Source: Pseudarthrobacter sp. NIBRBAC000502770 (lineage in GTDB: Bacteria; Actinomycetota; Actinomycetes; Actinomycetales; Micrococcaceae). From it: DNA of 64,000 nt. The stretch spans positions 2,232,001 through 2,296,000 of the forward strand of contig NZ_CP041198.1 of NCBI RefSeq assembly GCF_006517815.1, read 5' to 3'. Shown piece by piece: positions 30,129 to 38,950 of this stretch. Position numbers and translations under genes: made by a program. The notes beneath the pieces are model-generated. The model saw only the letters and a program-made list of their open reading frames with translations. It was not told the origin of the DNA and did not search any database. Position 1 is the first letter of the stretch. Every line of letters starts with the position of its first letter.

Positions 30129-32014
30129 GGTGTCTCCTCGGGGGACTGGACCGGGGCAGGCGCGGCCGCACCTGCCTGCAACAGCAGCATGTTCTTGTAG
30201 TCCTGTTCCGCGGGGATGGTGCCCGGCGCTCCGGGTATGGTGGCGTCCTTCGGTTCCAGTTGGAGGGGCGACTCGGTGATCACACCGTCTTGGCGCAACG
30301 GCAGGGTCAGCCGGAAGTTGGCGCCGTCGCCCTTCCTCCCCCACGCCTGCAGCCAGCCGTGATGCAGCTTGGTGTCCTCCATGGCAATGGAGAGCCCCAA
30401 CCCGCTGCCTCCCGTCGTGCGGGCACGGGCAGGATCGGCGCGCCAGAACCTGTCGAAGACCCTGGCGGCCTGGGCCTGGTCCATCCCGATGCCGTGGTCC
30501 CTGACGGCAACGCCTACGGCGGTGTCATTCACCGCAACGGTGACGGTCACCGGCCTGCCCTCACCGTGTTCCACGGCGTTCAGGATGAGGTTGCGCAGGA
30601 TGCGGTCGATCCGCCGCGCGTCCATTTCCACGATGACGGCGTCTTTGGGTGCCGTAAAGAGGATTTCCGATCCGTACTCCGCGGCCACCGGGGCGGCGCC
30701 TTCGATGACGTGGGCAATGACTTGGGTGAGGTCCTCAGGTTCAGCATCGAGGACTGCGACGCCTGCATCGAACCGGCTGATTTCGAGCAGGTCCGAAAGG
30801 AGCGACTGGAACCGTTCCACCTGGTTGTAAAGCAGCTCGGCGGACCGTTTGTTGATCGGATCGAAATCGTCACGGGCGTCATAGAGCACTTCCGCAGCCA
30901 TCCGCACCGTGGTCAGGGGCGTCCTCAGCTCGTGCGAAACGTCCGACACAAAGCGCTGCTGCATCTGCGAGAGCGTAGCCAGCTGGGTGATCTGCTCCTG
31001 CAGGCTGGCCGCCATGTGGTTGAAAGAGGCCCCAAGGCGGGCCACTTCGTCCTCACCCTTGACCACCATGCGCTCCTGCAGTTGCCCGGCGGCGAGTTTT
31101 TCCGAAACCATGGCGGCGTGGCTCACGGGGCTGACCACGTTGCGTGTAACGTACCAGGCCACGGCGCCGATCAGCAGGACCAGTACCGCACCGCCGGCCC
31201 AGAGGACGCTTTGGATCTCATTCAGTGTTTGCTGCGCGGTGTTGAGGTCGTAGATAAGGTACAGCTCGTAGACGGTGCCGTTGAAGGTGACCTTGTTGCC
31301 AACGGCGATGCCCGGCCGGTCCTCGGTCCCCACCGGGATGACGGTGGAAGCCCAGTACTGGTCCTTGCCCGACTCCTGGACAGCCTTGCGCAGGTCCGGG
31401 GGAATGACGCTGACCGTCAATTGGTCGGACGCGCGGGACTCGACCCAGCGGTTGCGGGGCTTTGTCTGGTTTGGCATCGCCTCAAAAACGTAGCGGCGTT
31501 GGATGACCGAACCCCGGCCCTCCACGGCGCTGAGGGTGTCGGAGACCAGCGTGATGACGCTGGACTGGTCGGTGACCTGGGCGCCGTCGAACGTCTCCTG
31601 CACCTGCTTGACGTTGTAGCGCGTCTCAGACTCCGCTTGCGTCAGCCGCTCCTGGAAGAGGTTGTTGGCGATCTGGTTGGACAGGTATGCCCCGACGACG
31701 GCAAACGATGTGACGGCCAGCATCAGCGTGGTGAGGACGGTTCGGAACTGCAGCGACCGCCGCCAGCGCTGCTGCAGTGCCCGGCCCAGGTACCTTAGCC
31801 CCGGAAGGAACCGGCGGACACCGGTGCCGACCAGCCGTGCCACGCGCAGCGCCACGATGAGGGCACGGCGCTGCCAGATCCGGGCGCGGAACGCCACATG
31901 CCGAAGGCCGGGAACGGGTGTGCTGCCGGGCCCAGACACGTCATGCGGTTCGCCGGCCGGGGAAATCCCGTCCTGGGCGGCGGGGTCAGACCCCTGCTTT
32001 GTAGCCGACACCAC
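30125..32014 (-). CDS. mtrB: Sensor histidine kinase MtrB
   Basis: 629 residues. A cytoplasmic basic N-terminus, first membrane helix at about 92-112, extracytoplasmic sensor loop, second helix at about 270-290, HAMP (about 290-345), HisKA with [19 protein letters not shown] (phosphoacceptor His 361), and HATPase_c ([33 protein letters not shown]). It phosphorylates MtrA and is membrane-bound. The start overlaps the end of mtrA by 29 bases and its stop overlaps lpqB. A GTG at 31939 is a possible shorter start. Confidence 0.96.
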   Translation of the reverse strand: MVSATKQGSDPAAQDGISPAGEPHDVSGPGSTPVPGLRHVAFRARIWQRRALIVALRVARLVGTGVRRFLPGLRYLGRALQQRWRRSLQFRTVLTTLMLAVTSFAVVGAYLSNQIANNLFQERLTQAESETRYNVKQVQETFDGAQVTDQSSVITLVSDTLSAVEGRGSVIQRRYVFEAMPNQTKPRNRWVESRASDQLTVSVIPPDLRKAVQESGKDQYWASTVIPVGTEDRPGIAVGNKVTFNGTVYELYLIYDLNTAQQTLNEIQSVLWAGGAVLVLLIGAVAWYVTRNVVSPVSHAAMVSEKLAAGQLQERMVVKGEDEVARLGASFNHMAASLQEQITQLATLSQMQQRFVSDVSHELRTPLTTVRMAAEVLYDARDDFDPINKRSAELLYNQVERFQSLLSDLLEISRFDAGVAVLDAEPEDLTQVIAHVIEGAAPVAAEYGSEILFTAPKDAVIVEMDARRIDRILRNLILNAVEHGEGRPVTVTVAVNDTAVGVAVRDHGIGMDQAQAARVFDRFWRADPARARTTGGSGLGLSIAMEDTKLHHGWLQAWGRKGDGANFRLTLPLRQDGVITESPLQLEPKDATIPGAPGTIPAEQDYKNMLLLQAGAAAPAPVQSPEETP

Positions 32015-32660
32015 GCACCGTCAATACAACTTCCGGGGCCTCCGGGTCCTGTTCGATCTTGGACCGCAGGCGCTGGACATGGACGTTGACCAGGCGGGTA
32101 TCGGCGGCGTGGCGGTAGCCCCACACCTGCTCCAGCAGCAGCTCCCGGGTGAAGACCTGCCATGGCTTGCGGGCCAGCGCCACCAGGAGGTCGAACTCCA
32201 GCGGGGTCAGGGAAATCCGCTCGCTGCCCCTGCTGACGGTGTGGCCGGCGACGTCGATGGTGATGTCCGCGATCTTCAGCGTTTCGGGGGCCTTCTGGTC
32301 GCCGGGGCGGAGGCGGGCGCGTACGCGTGCCACCAGTTCGGCGGGCTTGAACGGCTTCGGCACGTAGTCATCGGCACCGGATTCCAGCCCGCGAACGACG
32401 TCGGAGGTATCGGACTTGGCGGTCAGCATGACGATGGGGACATCGGACTCGCCGCGAATCTGCCGGCAGACCTCGATGCCGTCCATGCCGGGAAGCATGA
32501 GGTCGAGCAGGACAAGGTCGGGCCGCGATGACCGGAAAATATCGAGGGCCTGGGCGCCGTCAGCGCAAAAGACCGGCTCGAAGCCGTCATTACGGAGGAC
32601 AATTCCAATCATCTCGGCCAGCGCTTCGTCATCATCTACCACCAGAATGCGTGCCTTCAT
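31986..32660 (-). CDS. mtrA: Response regulator MtrA
   Basis: 224 residues, OmpR/PhoB family. The receiver domain has acidic pocket residues D9-D11, phosphoacceptor D53 (LVLLDLMLPGMDG), T80 (MLTA) and K102 (PKPFKP). The C-terminal winged helix reads ISLTPLEFDLLVALARKPWQVFTRELLLEQVWGY and ends [16 protein letters not shown] ([12 protein letters not shown]). MtrA controls cell division and envelope genes in actinobacteria. It leads the mtrA-mtrB-lpqB run and is divergent from the broken membrane-protein gene; the 176-base region between them should hold both promoters. Confidence 0.97.
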   Translation of the reverse strand: MKARILVVDDDEALAEMIGIVLRNDGFEPVFCADGAQALDIFRSSRPDLVLLDLMLPGMDGIEVCRQIRGESDVPIVMLTAKSDTSDVVRGLESGADDYVPKPFKPAELVARVRARLRPGDQKAPETLKIADITIDVAGHTVSRGSERISLTPLEFDLLVALARKPWQVFTRELLLEQVWGYRHAADTRLVNVHVQRLRSKIEQDPEAPEVVLTVRGVGYKAGV

Positions 32661-32836
32661 AGCTATATATTCCCTTATCGGGATGGGTTTGTCGTGTTGA
32701 GCGGCCTCCCGGCATGGCGGGACACTAGGCCGCCCGACGCCGGAACTATAGTCTTGGGGTCATGCCCAGCACGGCCGGTGCGCACTTTCCGGTGCGCGGC
32801 CCGTGGGCAGGCGGACTGGTATGGGGGAGGAAATCA

Positions 32837-34049
32837 GTGTCACCACATGAGCCGGGTCACGGGAACCCGCCGGAAGAACGGGGCAAGGACCGCGGCGACG
32901 GCGACGGCGGCCCCACCGGCACAGGCGCTGGCATTCCTGGGCGGACCGCCCGGGATCAGCCGTGGGCGGCTCCGGCAGGACAGCCAGGCAATCCCCAGCA
33001 ACCAGGCTGGCCGGCACCGGCGTGGAACGGAGATGGAACGTGGCAGCAGCAGCCCACGCAGCCGCAGCAGTGGCCGCAGAACGCGCCCTACCCGAGCGGG
33101 GAAACCTCACGCCCCGGAGGGACCTATCCCGGAGCGCCCTATGCCGGGCAGCCCTACAACGGAGCACCCTATGCCGGGCAGCCCTACCCGGGCTCCCCCT
33201 ATTACCAGCCGCCCCACTACGCCGGCCCTTTTGGAGCCAGCCCTTACGGGCAGGCCCGCTACGTGGCCCCGCCTAAACCAGGCATCATTCCCTTGCGTCC
33301 GCTGATGTTCGGGGAAATCCTGGATGGCCCGGTCCGTCCTGAACCGTCCCACCGGCTTCCGGCGCATGCTGTCCCTGGTGCGTCCGCGGATCGGGGCGCT
33401 GGCCGGGCTCGCGGCGGTGCTGGTGGCGGCGGCGCTGGCCGCCATGGCGCTGTTCTTCGCCCTCATCGTCCTCCTGTTCTCCAACGTCCGGGGTGCGGCG
33501 GCCCTCCTGGTCATCCCGCTGATGTTCGGTTTCGCCGCCGTGTTCCTCTGGGTGGCGATCAAGCTCATGGTGGCACCTGCCGCCGTCGTCATCGAAGAAT
33601 TGGGCGCCCTTGCCGGACTTCGCCGCTCGTGGGAACTGACCCGGACAAACTGGTGGCGGATCCTGGGCATCACCCTGGTGGTGGGAATCCTGGTCGCTGT
33701 CATCACCCAGGTGGTCCTGATCCCGGCAAGCCTGCTGCCCACGGTGCTGTCCGGGGTAATCTCGCCGCATGGCGGCAGCGGCCAGGACGCAACGCTGACC
33801 GTTGCCGTCAGCATCATCACCGCGGTGGTCGGTGCGCTGGTGGGCGCGGTGGGCTACGCGTTCCAGACGTCCGTTATGGCACTGCTCTACATGGACCTGC
33901 GCATGCGCAAGGACGGGTTGGATATCGCGCTGCTGCGCGACATGGAGACCGGCGCCGATCCTGACGGCATCCCCGGCCGGAAGGCCATCGCTGCGAACCC
34001 GTACCCCGGATACGGAACGGCGCCGGGAGCATGGCCCAATGGCCGTTGA
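32837..34049 (+). pseudogene. Multi-pass membrane protein (GPDP-phosphodiesterase membrane-domain type), broken
   Basis: GTG at 32837 has GGAGG six bases ahead. The first frame gives a Pro/Gly/Tyr/Gln-rich cytoplasmic N-terminus and reaches GIIPLRPLMFGEILDG (to about 33327), then becomes nonsense. From 33324 another frame reads ARSVLNRPTGFRRMLSLVRP and continues as a good membrane protein with several helices to 34049. From memory, intact relatives have EILDG followed by about four membrane helices before the ARSVLNRPTGF stretch, so a segment seems missing, not just one base. TGGC at the junction could be microhomology. The remaining protein would lack its first helices. Function unknown. Confidence 0.65.
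33131..33187 (+). repeat. Two tandem 27-base units, 30-base period
   Basis: Two near-identical units (one base different), GGAGC(G/A)CCCTATGCCGGG-CAGCCCTAC, at 33131-33157 and 33161-33187, encode GAPYAGQPY twice, part of a Tyr/Pro/Gly-rich disordered N-terminus. Repeats of this kind can change copy number by slippage. Confidence 0.85.
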
Positions 34050-34671
34050 ACCGCCGGTGCTGCCGGGTGCCGACGAAGCACAGCGGTGGGCAGCAGAAGA
34101 ATTGGCCAAACCTGAATACCGGGACGCTGCCCCGTCCTGGCTGGACAGCTTGTGGCGGAACTTCCTGGACTGGCTGCAGTCCCTGGACGGCTCCCCAGGC
34201 GAGGCGGGTCCGGTGCCCAGCCCGGTCATTGCGCTGGTCATTGCCGCGATAATTGCGGCCGCGGTCATCCTTGCCCGTCCCCGGCTGAACGCCCGGGTCC
34301 GGCAGGCCAGGGACGTCTTCGAAAGGGAAACCGTCCTGACCGCCGCGGACTACCGGAACCGCGCTGAAACCGCAGCCGCAACCGGACAGTGGGGGGACGC
34401 CGTCGTCGACCGTTTCCGCGCGATGGTCCGCAGCGCCGAGAACCGGACCATTCTTGATCCTCAGCCTGGCAGGACCGCCGATGAGGCCGCGAACGCATTG
34501 TCCGTGCCATTCGCCGGTGAAGCCGGGCGGCTTGCCCGGGCGGCAGCTACTTTTGACGGCATCCGTTACGGGAGCCGCGCAGCGGGCAGCGCCGACTACC
34601 AGGACATGGTGGCCCTCGATGCCGCACTGGACGCCACCAAGCCCGCCATGGGCATGGTGCCGCTGCAATGA
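34039..34671 (+). CDS. DUF4129-domain membrane protein
   Basis: 210 residues from MAVEPPVLPG, with GGGAGC eight bases ahead; it overlaps the end of the preceding gene by 11 bases. One membrane helix (PVIALVIAAIIAAAVILARP, about 58-77) is followed by a cytoplasmic DUF4129 domain (FERETVLTAADYRNRAETAA, WGDAVVDRFRAMVRSAE, RTADEAANAL). DUF4129 proteins are usually encoded with MoxR and DUF58 partners, as here. The biochemical role is unknown. Confidence 0.82.
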   Translation: MAVEPPVLPGADEAQRWAAEELAKPEYRDAAPSWLDSLWRNFLDWLQSLDGSPGEAGPVPSPVIALVIAAIIAAAVILARPRLNARVRQARDVFERETVLTAADYRNRAETAAATGQWGDAVVDRFRAMVRSAENRTILDPQPGRTADEAANALSVPFAGEAGRLARAAATFDGIRYGSRAAGSADYQDMVALDAALDATKPAMGMVPLQ

Positions 34672-35888
34672 ACGGGCCAGCGACCACCGGCGCCGGGACG
34701 GCACAGGAAACACGGCAGTCCCCCGGCGCGCCAACGGTGGGCGGAAGCCTCCGGGCCGCAAGGTTCCTGGCCTGGCTGCGGCAGCACCGTGGCATGGCCG
34801 CAGCCGCGGTCGTGGTGGCAGGTGCGCTCGCCCTGATCATCGGCACGCAACTCGCCCCCAAGGGTGACACCCTCCCCCTCTCCGTCCACAACGCAGGGCC
34901 GGAGGGAGCCAGGGCGCTGGGCGAAATCCTGGGCCGGCACGGAGTTTCGGTCCGTACCCCCACCCGGTTCGACGCGGCGCTGGAGGACCTGCATTCAAGC
35001 TCCTCCCCCACCCTCCTGCTCTACGACAGGTACGGCGTCCTGGACGCACAGCAGCTGGCCGGCCTGGTGTCGGCTGCCGGCCGCGTGGTGGTGGTGACCC
35101 CCAGGCTGGAGACCCTTGCCGCCCTTGACAGCGGCATCCACCAGGCCGGCGTCGTCCCGGATGCCTCTCCGGTCCTCAACCCCGGTTGCGCCTACCCTGA
35201 CGCCGAGGCAGCGGGACAGGTGACAGGCGAGGGAGGATTTGTTTACGACGGCGGCACCACCTGTTACCGCGCGGCAGGCGCCGCCGGGATGCTTGCCGTC
35301 AGCGCTGACGGACGGCTGGCCGTGCTGGGCAGCACGGCTGTCCTGGGAAACGACAAACTGGACGAGCTGGGAAACGCTGCGCTGGCGGTCCGGACGCTCG
35401 GCGCCTCGCGGGACCTCGTCTGGTACCTGCCTTCGATCGAAGACGCAACCGCGGACGGCTCCGGGAAAACCCTCGACGACCTCGCACCGGGTTGGGCCCG
35501 TTTCCTTGGCCCCTGGCTGCTGGTGGTGGCGCTCGCCGCCATCGTATGGCGGGGCCGCAGGCACGGTCCGCTGGTGTTCGAGCCGTTGCCGGTGGTGGTC
35601 AAGGCTGTTGAGACGGCAGAGGGACGGGCACGGCTCTACCAGGACTCGCGTGCCGTCGAGCAGGCCCGGGACAACCTGCGGGCCGGCCTGCTGGTGCGGC
35701 TCGCCCGAAAACTGCGCCTTGGCCCGGGCGCCACCGCCGAGGAAACGATTGCGGCGGCGGCCCGGCTGCTTGGCAGGGATGCCGCCGGCGTCCGCATGTT
35801 GATTAACGAACGCCCCACAACTGAAGCCCGGCTGGTGGCCTGGTCCCAGGCCATGGACAAACTGGAGAAAGAGGTCATGACCCGATGA
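34668..35888 (+). CDS. DUF4350-domain membrane protein
   Basis: 406 residues, translationally coupled to the DUF4129 gene by an ATGA overlap. One N-terminal helix (MAAAAVVVAGALALIIGTQL) is followed by an extracytoplasmic DUF4350 domain with a type-1-amidotransferase-like fold (SVHNAGPEGARALGEILGRHG, LLLYDRYGVLDAQQLAGLV, RVVVVTPRLETLAAL), a second helix near 285 (FLGPWLLVVALAAIVWRGRR) and a cytoplasmic tail. It forms a conserved unit with the MoxR and DUF58 genes; the role is not established. Confidence 0.82.
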   Translation: MNGPATTGAGTAQETRQSPGAPTVGGSLRAARFLAWLRQHRGMAAAAVVVAGALALIIGTQLAPKGDTLPLSVHNAGPEGARALGEILGRHGVSVRTPTRFDAALEDLHSSSSPTLLLYDRYGVLDAQQLAGLVSAAGRVVVVTPRLETLAALDSGIHQAGVVPDASPVLNPGCAYPDAEAAGQVTGEGGFVYDGGTTCYRAAGAAGMLAVSADGRLAVLGSTAVLGNDKLDELGNAALAVRTLGASRDLVWYLPSIEDATADGSGKTLDDLAPGWARFLGPWLLVVALAAIVWRGRRHGPLVFEPLPVVVKAVETAEGRARLYQDSRAVEQARDNLRAGLLVRLARKLRLGPGATAEETIAAAARLLGRDAAGVRMLINERPTTEARLVAWSQAMDKLEKEVMTR

Positions 35889-36898
35889 GCGAACAGAGCA
35901 GTGGCCCGGGAATCCTGAACCCCGTGGACCCCAACGTCCCGGCGGACGACGACGGCGCCCGGCAGGCGCTGCTGGCTGTCCGGCGCGAGGTGGCAAAGGC
36001 CGTGGTGGGTCAGGACGCCACAGTCACTGGCCTCCTGATTGCCCTGCTTTCGCAGGGCCATGTGCTGCTGGAGGGCGTACCGGGTGTTGCCAAGACCCTG
36101 CTGGTCCGGGCCCTTTCCTCCGCCTTGAGCCTGGATACCAAGCGGGTGCAGTTCACTCCGGACCTGATGCCGGGCGACGTCACCGGGTCGCTGGTTTACG
36201 ACTCCCGCACGTCCGACTTCAGCTTCCGGGAGGGACCGGTCTTCACCAACCTCCTGCTGGCAGACGAGATCAACAGGACACCGCCAAAGACCCAGGCTTC
36301 GCTCCTGGAAGCCATGGAAGAACGGCAAGTCTCCGTGGACGGGCTGTCCAGGCGGTTGCCGGCGCCGTTCCTGGTGGCAGCAACACAGAATCCGGTGGAA
36401 TACGAGGGCACCTATCCCCTCCCCGAAGCACAGCTGGACCGGTTCCTGCTGAAACTCACCATGCCCCTGCCCGGGCGCGGTGAGGAGATCGAGGTGATTC
36501 GACGCCATGCCGCCGGATTCGATCCCCGGGACCTGGCAGCAGCAGGCGTCCGGGCGGTGGCGGGCGCGGAAGACCTGCAAGGGGCGCGGGAAGCAGTGGC
36601 CCGGGTAGCGGTGGAGCCGGAAATCATCGGCTACATCGTGGACCTGGTGCGTGCCACCAGGGCGGCCCCCTCCTTCCAGCTTGGCGTCTCACCGCGAGGC
36701 GCCACTGCCCTGCTCAACACCTCCAGGTCCTGGGCCTGGCTCTCGGGGCGTCCGTTCGTCACCCCGGACGACATCAAGGCGCTGGCCCTGCCATGCCTGC
36801 GGCACCGGGTGGCTTTACAGCCCGAAGCCCAGATGGACGGAGTGAGGGTGGACGACGTCCTGGGCAGCATCCTGGCATCCGTCCCCGTTCCCCGCTGA
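35885..36898 (+). CDS. MoxR-family AAA+ ATPase
   Basis: 337 residues. VVGQDATVTGLLIALLSQGHVLLEGVPG leads into the Walker A GVPGVAKTLL (about 65-73); VFTNLLLADEINRTPPKTQA holds Walker B (D127, E128); sensor 1 is VAATQNPVEYEGTYPLPEAQ. MoxR ATPases are chaperone-like and work with VWA/DUF58 proteins to mature other factors or insert metal cofactors. It is coupled to both neighbours (ATGA at the start, TGATG at the end). Confidence 0.93.
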   Translation: MSEQSSGPGILNPVDPNVPADDDGARQALLAVRREVAKAVVGQDATVTGLLIALLSQGHVLLEGVPGVAKTLLVRALSSALSLDTKRVQFTPDLMPGDVTGSLVYDSRTSDFSFREGPVFTNLLLADEINRTPPKTQASLLEAMEERQVSVDGLSRRLPAPFLVAATQNPVEYEGTYPLPEAQLDRFLLKLTMPLPGRGEEIEVIRRHAAGFDPRDLAAAGVRAVAGAEDLQGAREAVARVAVEPEIIGYIVDLVRATRAAPSFQLGVSPRGATALLNTSRSWAWLSGRPFVTPDDIKALALPCLRHRVALQPEAQMDGVRVDDVLGSILASVPVPR

Positions 36899-38190
36899 TG
36901 GCCATCTCGGGGCGCTTCGTGGCAGTGGTGCTGCTGGGCCTGGTGCCGGTGCTGCTGTTCCCGGGATGGCCGACCATTCTCACCACGACCGCCGTGCTCG
37001 CTGCCATGCTGGGTACCGACCTGCTGTTTGCCGGGTCCCCCAAGGGGGTGGCCGCGGTACGTGCGGAACCCCAGAACGTTAGCCTCGACAACGCGGTAGA
37101 GGCGGCCCTCACGCTCCGCAACGGAGGTTCCCGCCGGCTCCGGGGCTCGTTCAGGGACGGGTGGCAACCCTCCGCCGGGGCGCAGGACCCGGTCCAGGAC
37201 ATCGACGTCCCGGCCGGCGAAAGCCGACGGTTCGCTGTCAGGCTCCGGCCGGGCCGGCGCGGGGACCTCAAGGCACCCCACGTGACAATAAGGTCGTATG
37301 GTCCGCTTGGCCTGGCAGCCAGACAGCGGACCATCGATTGCCCCGGCTCGGTGCGGGTACTGCCGCCCTTCCATTCGCGCCGGCACCTGCCCTCCAAGCT
37401 GCGTAAGCTGCGCGAACTCGATGGAAAGGCCGCCGTCCAGATCCGCGGAGCCGGCACCGAGTTCGATTCCCTGCGGGACTACGTCCGCGGCGATGACGTG
37501 CGGTCCATCGACTGGCGCGCCACGGCACGGCGTTCCTCCGTGGTGGTCCGCACCTGGCGCCCGGAACGGGACCGGCGGGTGGTCATGGTCCTGGATACCT
37601 CCCGCACGTCCGCGGCGAGGATCGCCGACGAAACGCGGCTGGACACCGGGATCGAGGCTGCGCTCCTCCTGGGCGTCCTGGCCGAACGGGGCGGCGACCG
37701 GGTGGACTTCCTGGCCTTTGACCGCAGGACCCGGGCGCGGACCGGTTCCGCAGGCCAGGGGAACATCCTGGGCCGGCTGGTCCAGGCCATGGCGCCCCTT
37801 GAAGCCGAGTTGATCGAGATGGACTGGCCGGCGGTGCCGGCGCAGGTCCGCGCTGTCTCCGCGCACCGGTCCCTCGTGGTGCTGCTGACCTCACTGGACA
37901 GCGGAGCGCCCGAGGAAGGGCTGCTGCCCGTGGCCGAGCGGCTGGCCAGCGGGCACACCGTGGTGGTGGCTGCCGTCCGTGACCCGCAGCTGGGCACCAT
38001 GCTCCGGGAACGCAGCGACGCCACCGGCGTGTTCCGGGCGGCTGCCGCCGAGCGCGCACTCCTGCAGCGCGCCGCGGTTACCGCGGAACTGCGCCGCTAC
38101 GGCGTCGAGGTGGTGGACGCGGAGCCGCATGACCTGCCGTCCCACCTCGCTGACATGTATATCCGGCTCAAGGCTGCCGGTAGATTGTGA
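36898..38190 (+). CDS. DUF58-domain protein, MoxR partner
   Basis: 430 residues. Two N-terminal helices (about 6-20 and 24-46) are followed by a beta-rich part. Then comes the DUF58 signature FDSLRDYVRGDDVRSIDWRA and a von Willebrand A-like region with VVMVLDTSRTS in place of a full MIDAS (DxSxS). Its ATG overlaps the moxR stop (TGATG). DUF58 proteins pair with MoxR ATPases; in actinobacteria the pair is associated with the cell envelope. Confidence 0.88.
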   Translation: MAISGRFVAVVLLGLVPVLLFPGWPTILTTTAVLAAMLGTDLLFAGSPKGVAAVRAEPQNVSLDNAVEAALTLRNGGSRRLRGSFRDGWQPSAGAQDPVQDIDVPAGESRRFAVRLRPGRRGDLKAPHVTIRSYGPLGLAARQRTIDCPGSVRVLPPFHSRRHLPSKLRKLRELDGKAAVQIRGAGTEFDSLRDYVRGDDVRSIDWRATARRSSVVVRTWRPERDRRVVMVLDTSRTSAARIADETRLDTGIEAALLLGVLAERGGDRVDFLAFDRRTRARTGSAGQGNILGRLVQAMAPLEAELIEMDWPAVPAQVRAVSAHRSLVVLLTSLDSGAPEEGLLPVAERLASGHTVVVAAVRDPQLGTMLRERSDATGVFRAAAAERALLQRAAVTAELRRYGVEVVDAEPHDLPSHLADMYIRLKAAGRL

Positions 38191-38236
38191 AACCGGAGGC
38201 AGACAGCGCCGCCGCAGCCAACAGGAGGTCCACGTC

Positions 38237-38950
38237 ATGAGCGTCCCCATTTACCGGCAGGCCCTGGGCACGGAGTTCTCCCGGCTGCAGCCCGAGCTTC
38301 AGGAGTACTTCTCGCTGGCCCCGGGTTCCGGACAGTACGGGCTAGGGGAAGGAACGTTCGACGTCGTTGGGTGCCGCCAGCGGTGGCTGCGCCCATTGCT
38401 GGGGCTGGCCGGCCGCGAAGAAGCCTTTTTCCCAGAATATGGTGAGAACATCCCGTTCCGGATTGAAAACCACGCCCACCAGGATCCGTTCGGCCGCTCC
38501 AGCCTCACGGCGCGCCGGGAAATCCGGTTCCCGGGGCGCACCAGGCTTTTCCAGGACACGACAAGCGTCACCAACCGGGAAGGCAGCCCCCAGCTGGTGG
38601 ACTACGTCGGACGCTACCGGCGGCTGGTTACGGACCTGAACCTGAGCGTCACGGCCGAAGGCAGGCTGCGTGGCGTCTCGGAGGCGTCGAGGCTGTTCGC
38701 AGGCCCGTTCCGGGTCCCGCTTCCGGCTGCACTGGACGCCAAGGCCTACGCCGAGCAGTGGTGGGATCCGGCCGAGGGCAGTAACGGGCGGCACCGCATC
38801 CAGGTAAAGGTCATCCAGCCGCAGATCGGCCTGGTCCTGGTGTACGCAGGGGCCTTCGACTACCGCCTGCGTCCTTATGTCGGCGGCAGCTCCGCCCAAA
38901 GCTTCCTCCCCCGCTACGCCCAGCCGGACCGCTGGGAGAACAGGGTCTAG
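38237..38950 (+). CDS. DUF4166-domain protein
   Basis: 237 residues with AGGAGG eight bases ahead of the ATG. The sequence IYRQALGTEFSRLQPELQEY, then PFRIENHAHQDPFGRSSLTARR and the end VKVIQPQIGLVLVYAGAFDYRL follow the DUF4166 pattern of a lipocalin-like, membrane-associated barrel. The function is not known. It follows the DUF58 gene by 46 bases on the same strand and converges on the MetE-like gene with almost no gap. Confidence 0.72.
   Translation: MSVPIYRQALGTEFSRLQPELQEYFSLAPGSGQYGLGEGTFDVVGCRQRWLRPLLGLAGREEAFFPEYGENIPFRIENHAHQDPFGRSSLTARREIRFPGRTRLFQDTTSVTNREGSPQLVDYVGRYRRLVTDLNLSVTAEGRLRGVSEASRLFAGPFRVPLPAALDAKAYAEQWWDPAEGSNGRHRIQVKVIQPQIGLVLVYAGAFDYRLRPYVGGSSAQSFLPRYAQPDRWENRV

Noticed and set aside
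30050..31798. A 582-codon plus-strand open frame
   Set aside because: It is the complement of mtrB, where HisKA and ATPase motifs are intact.
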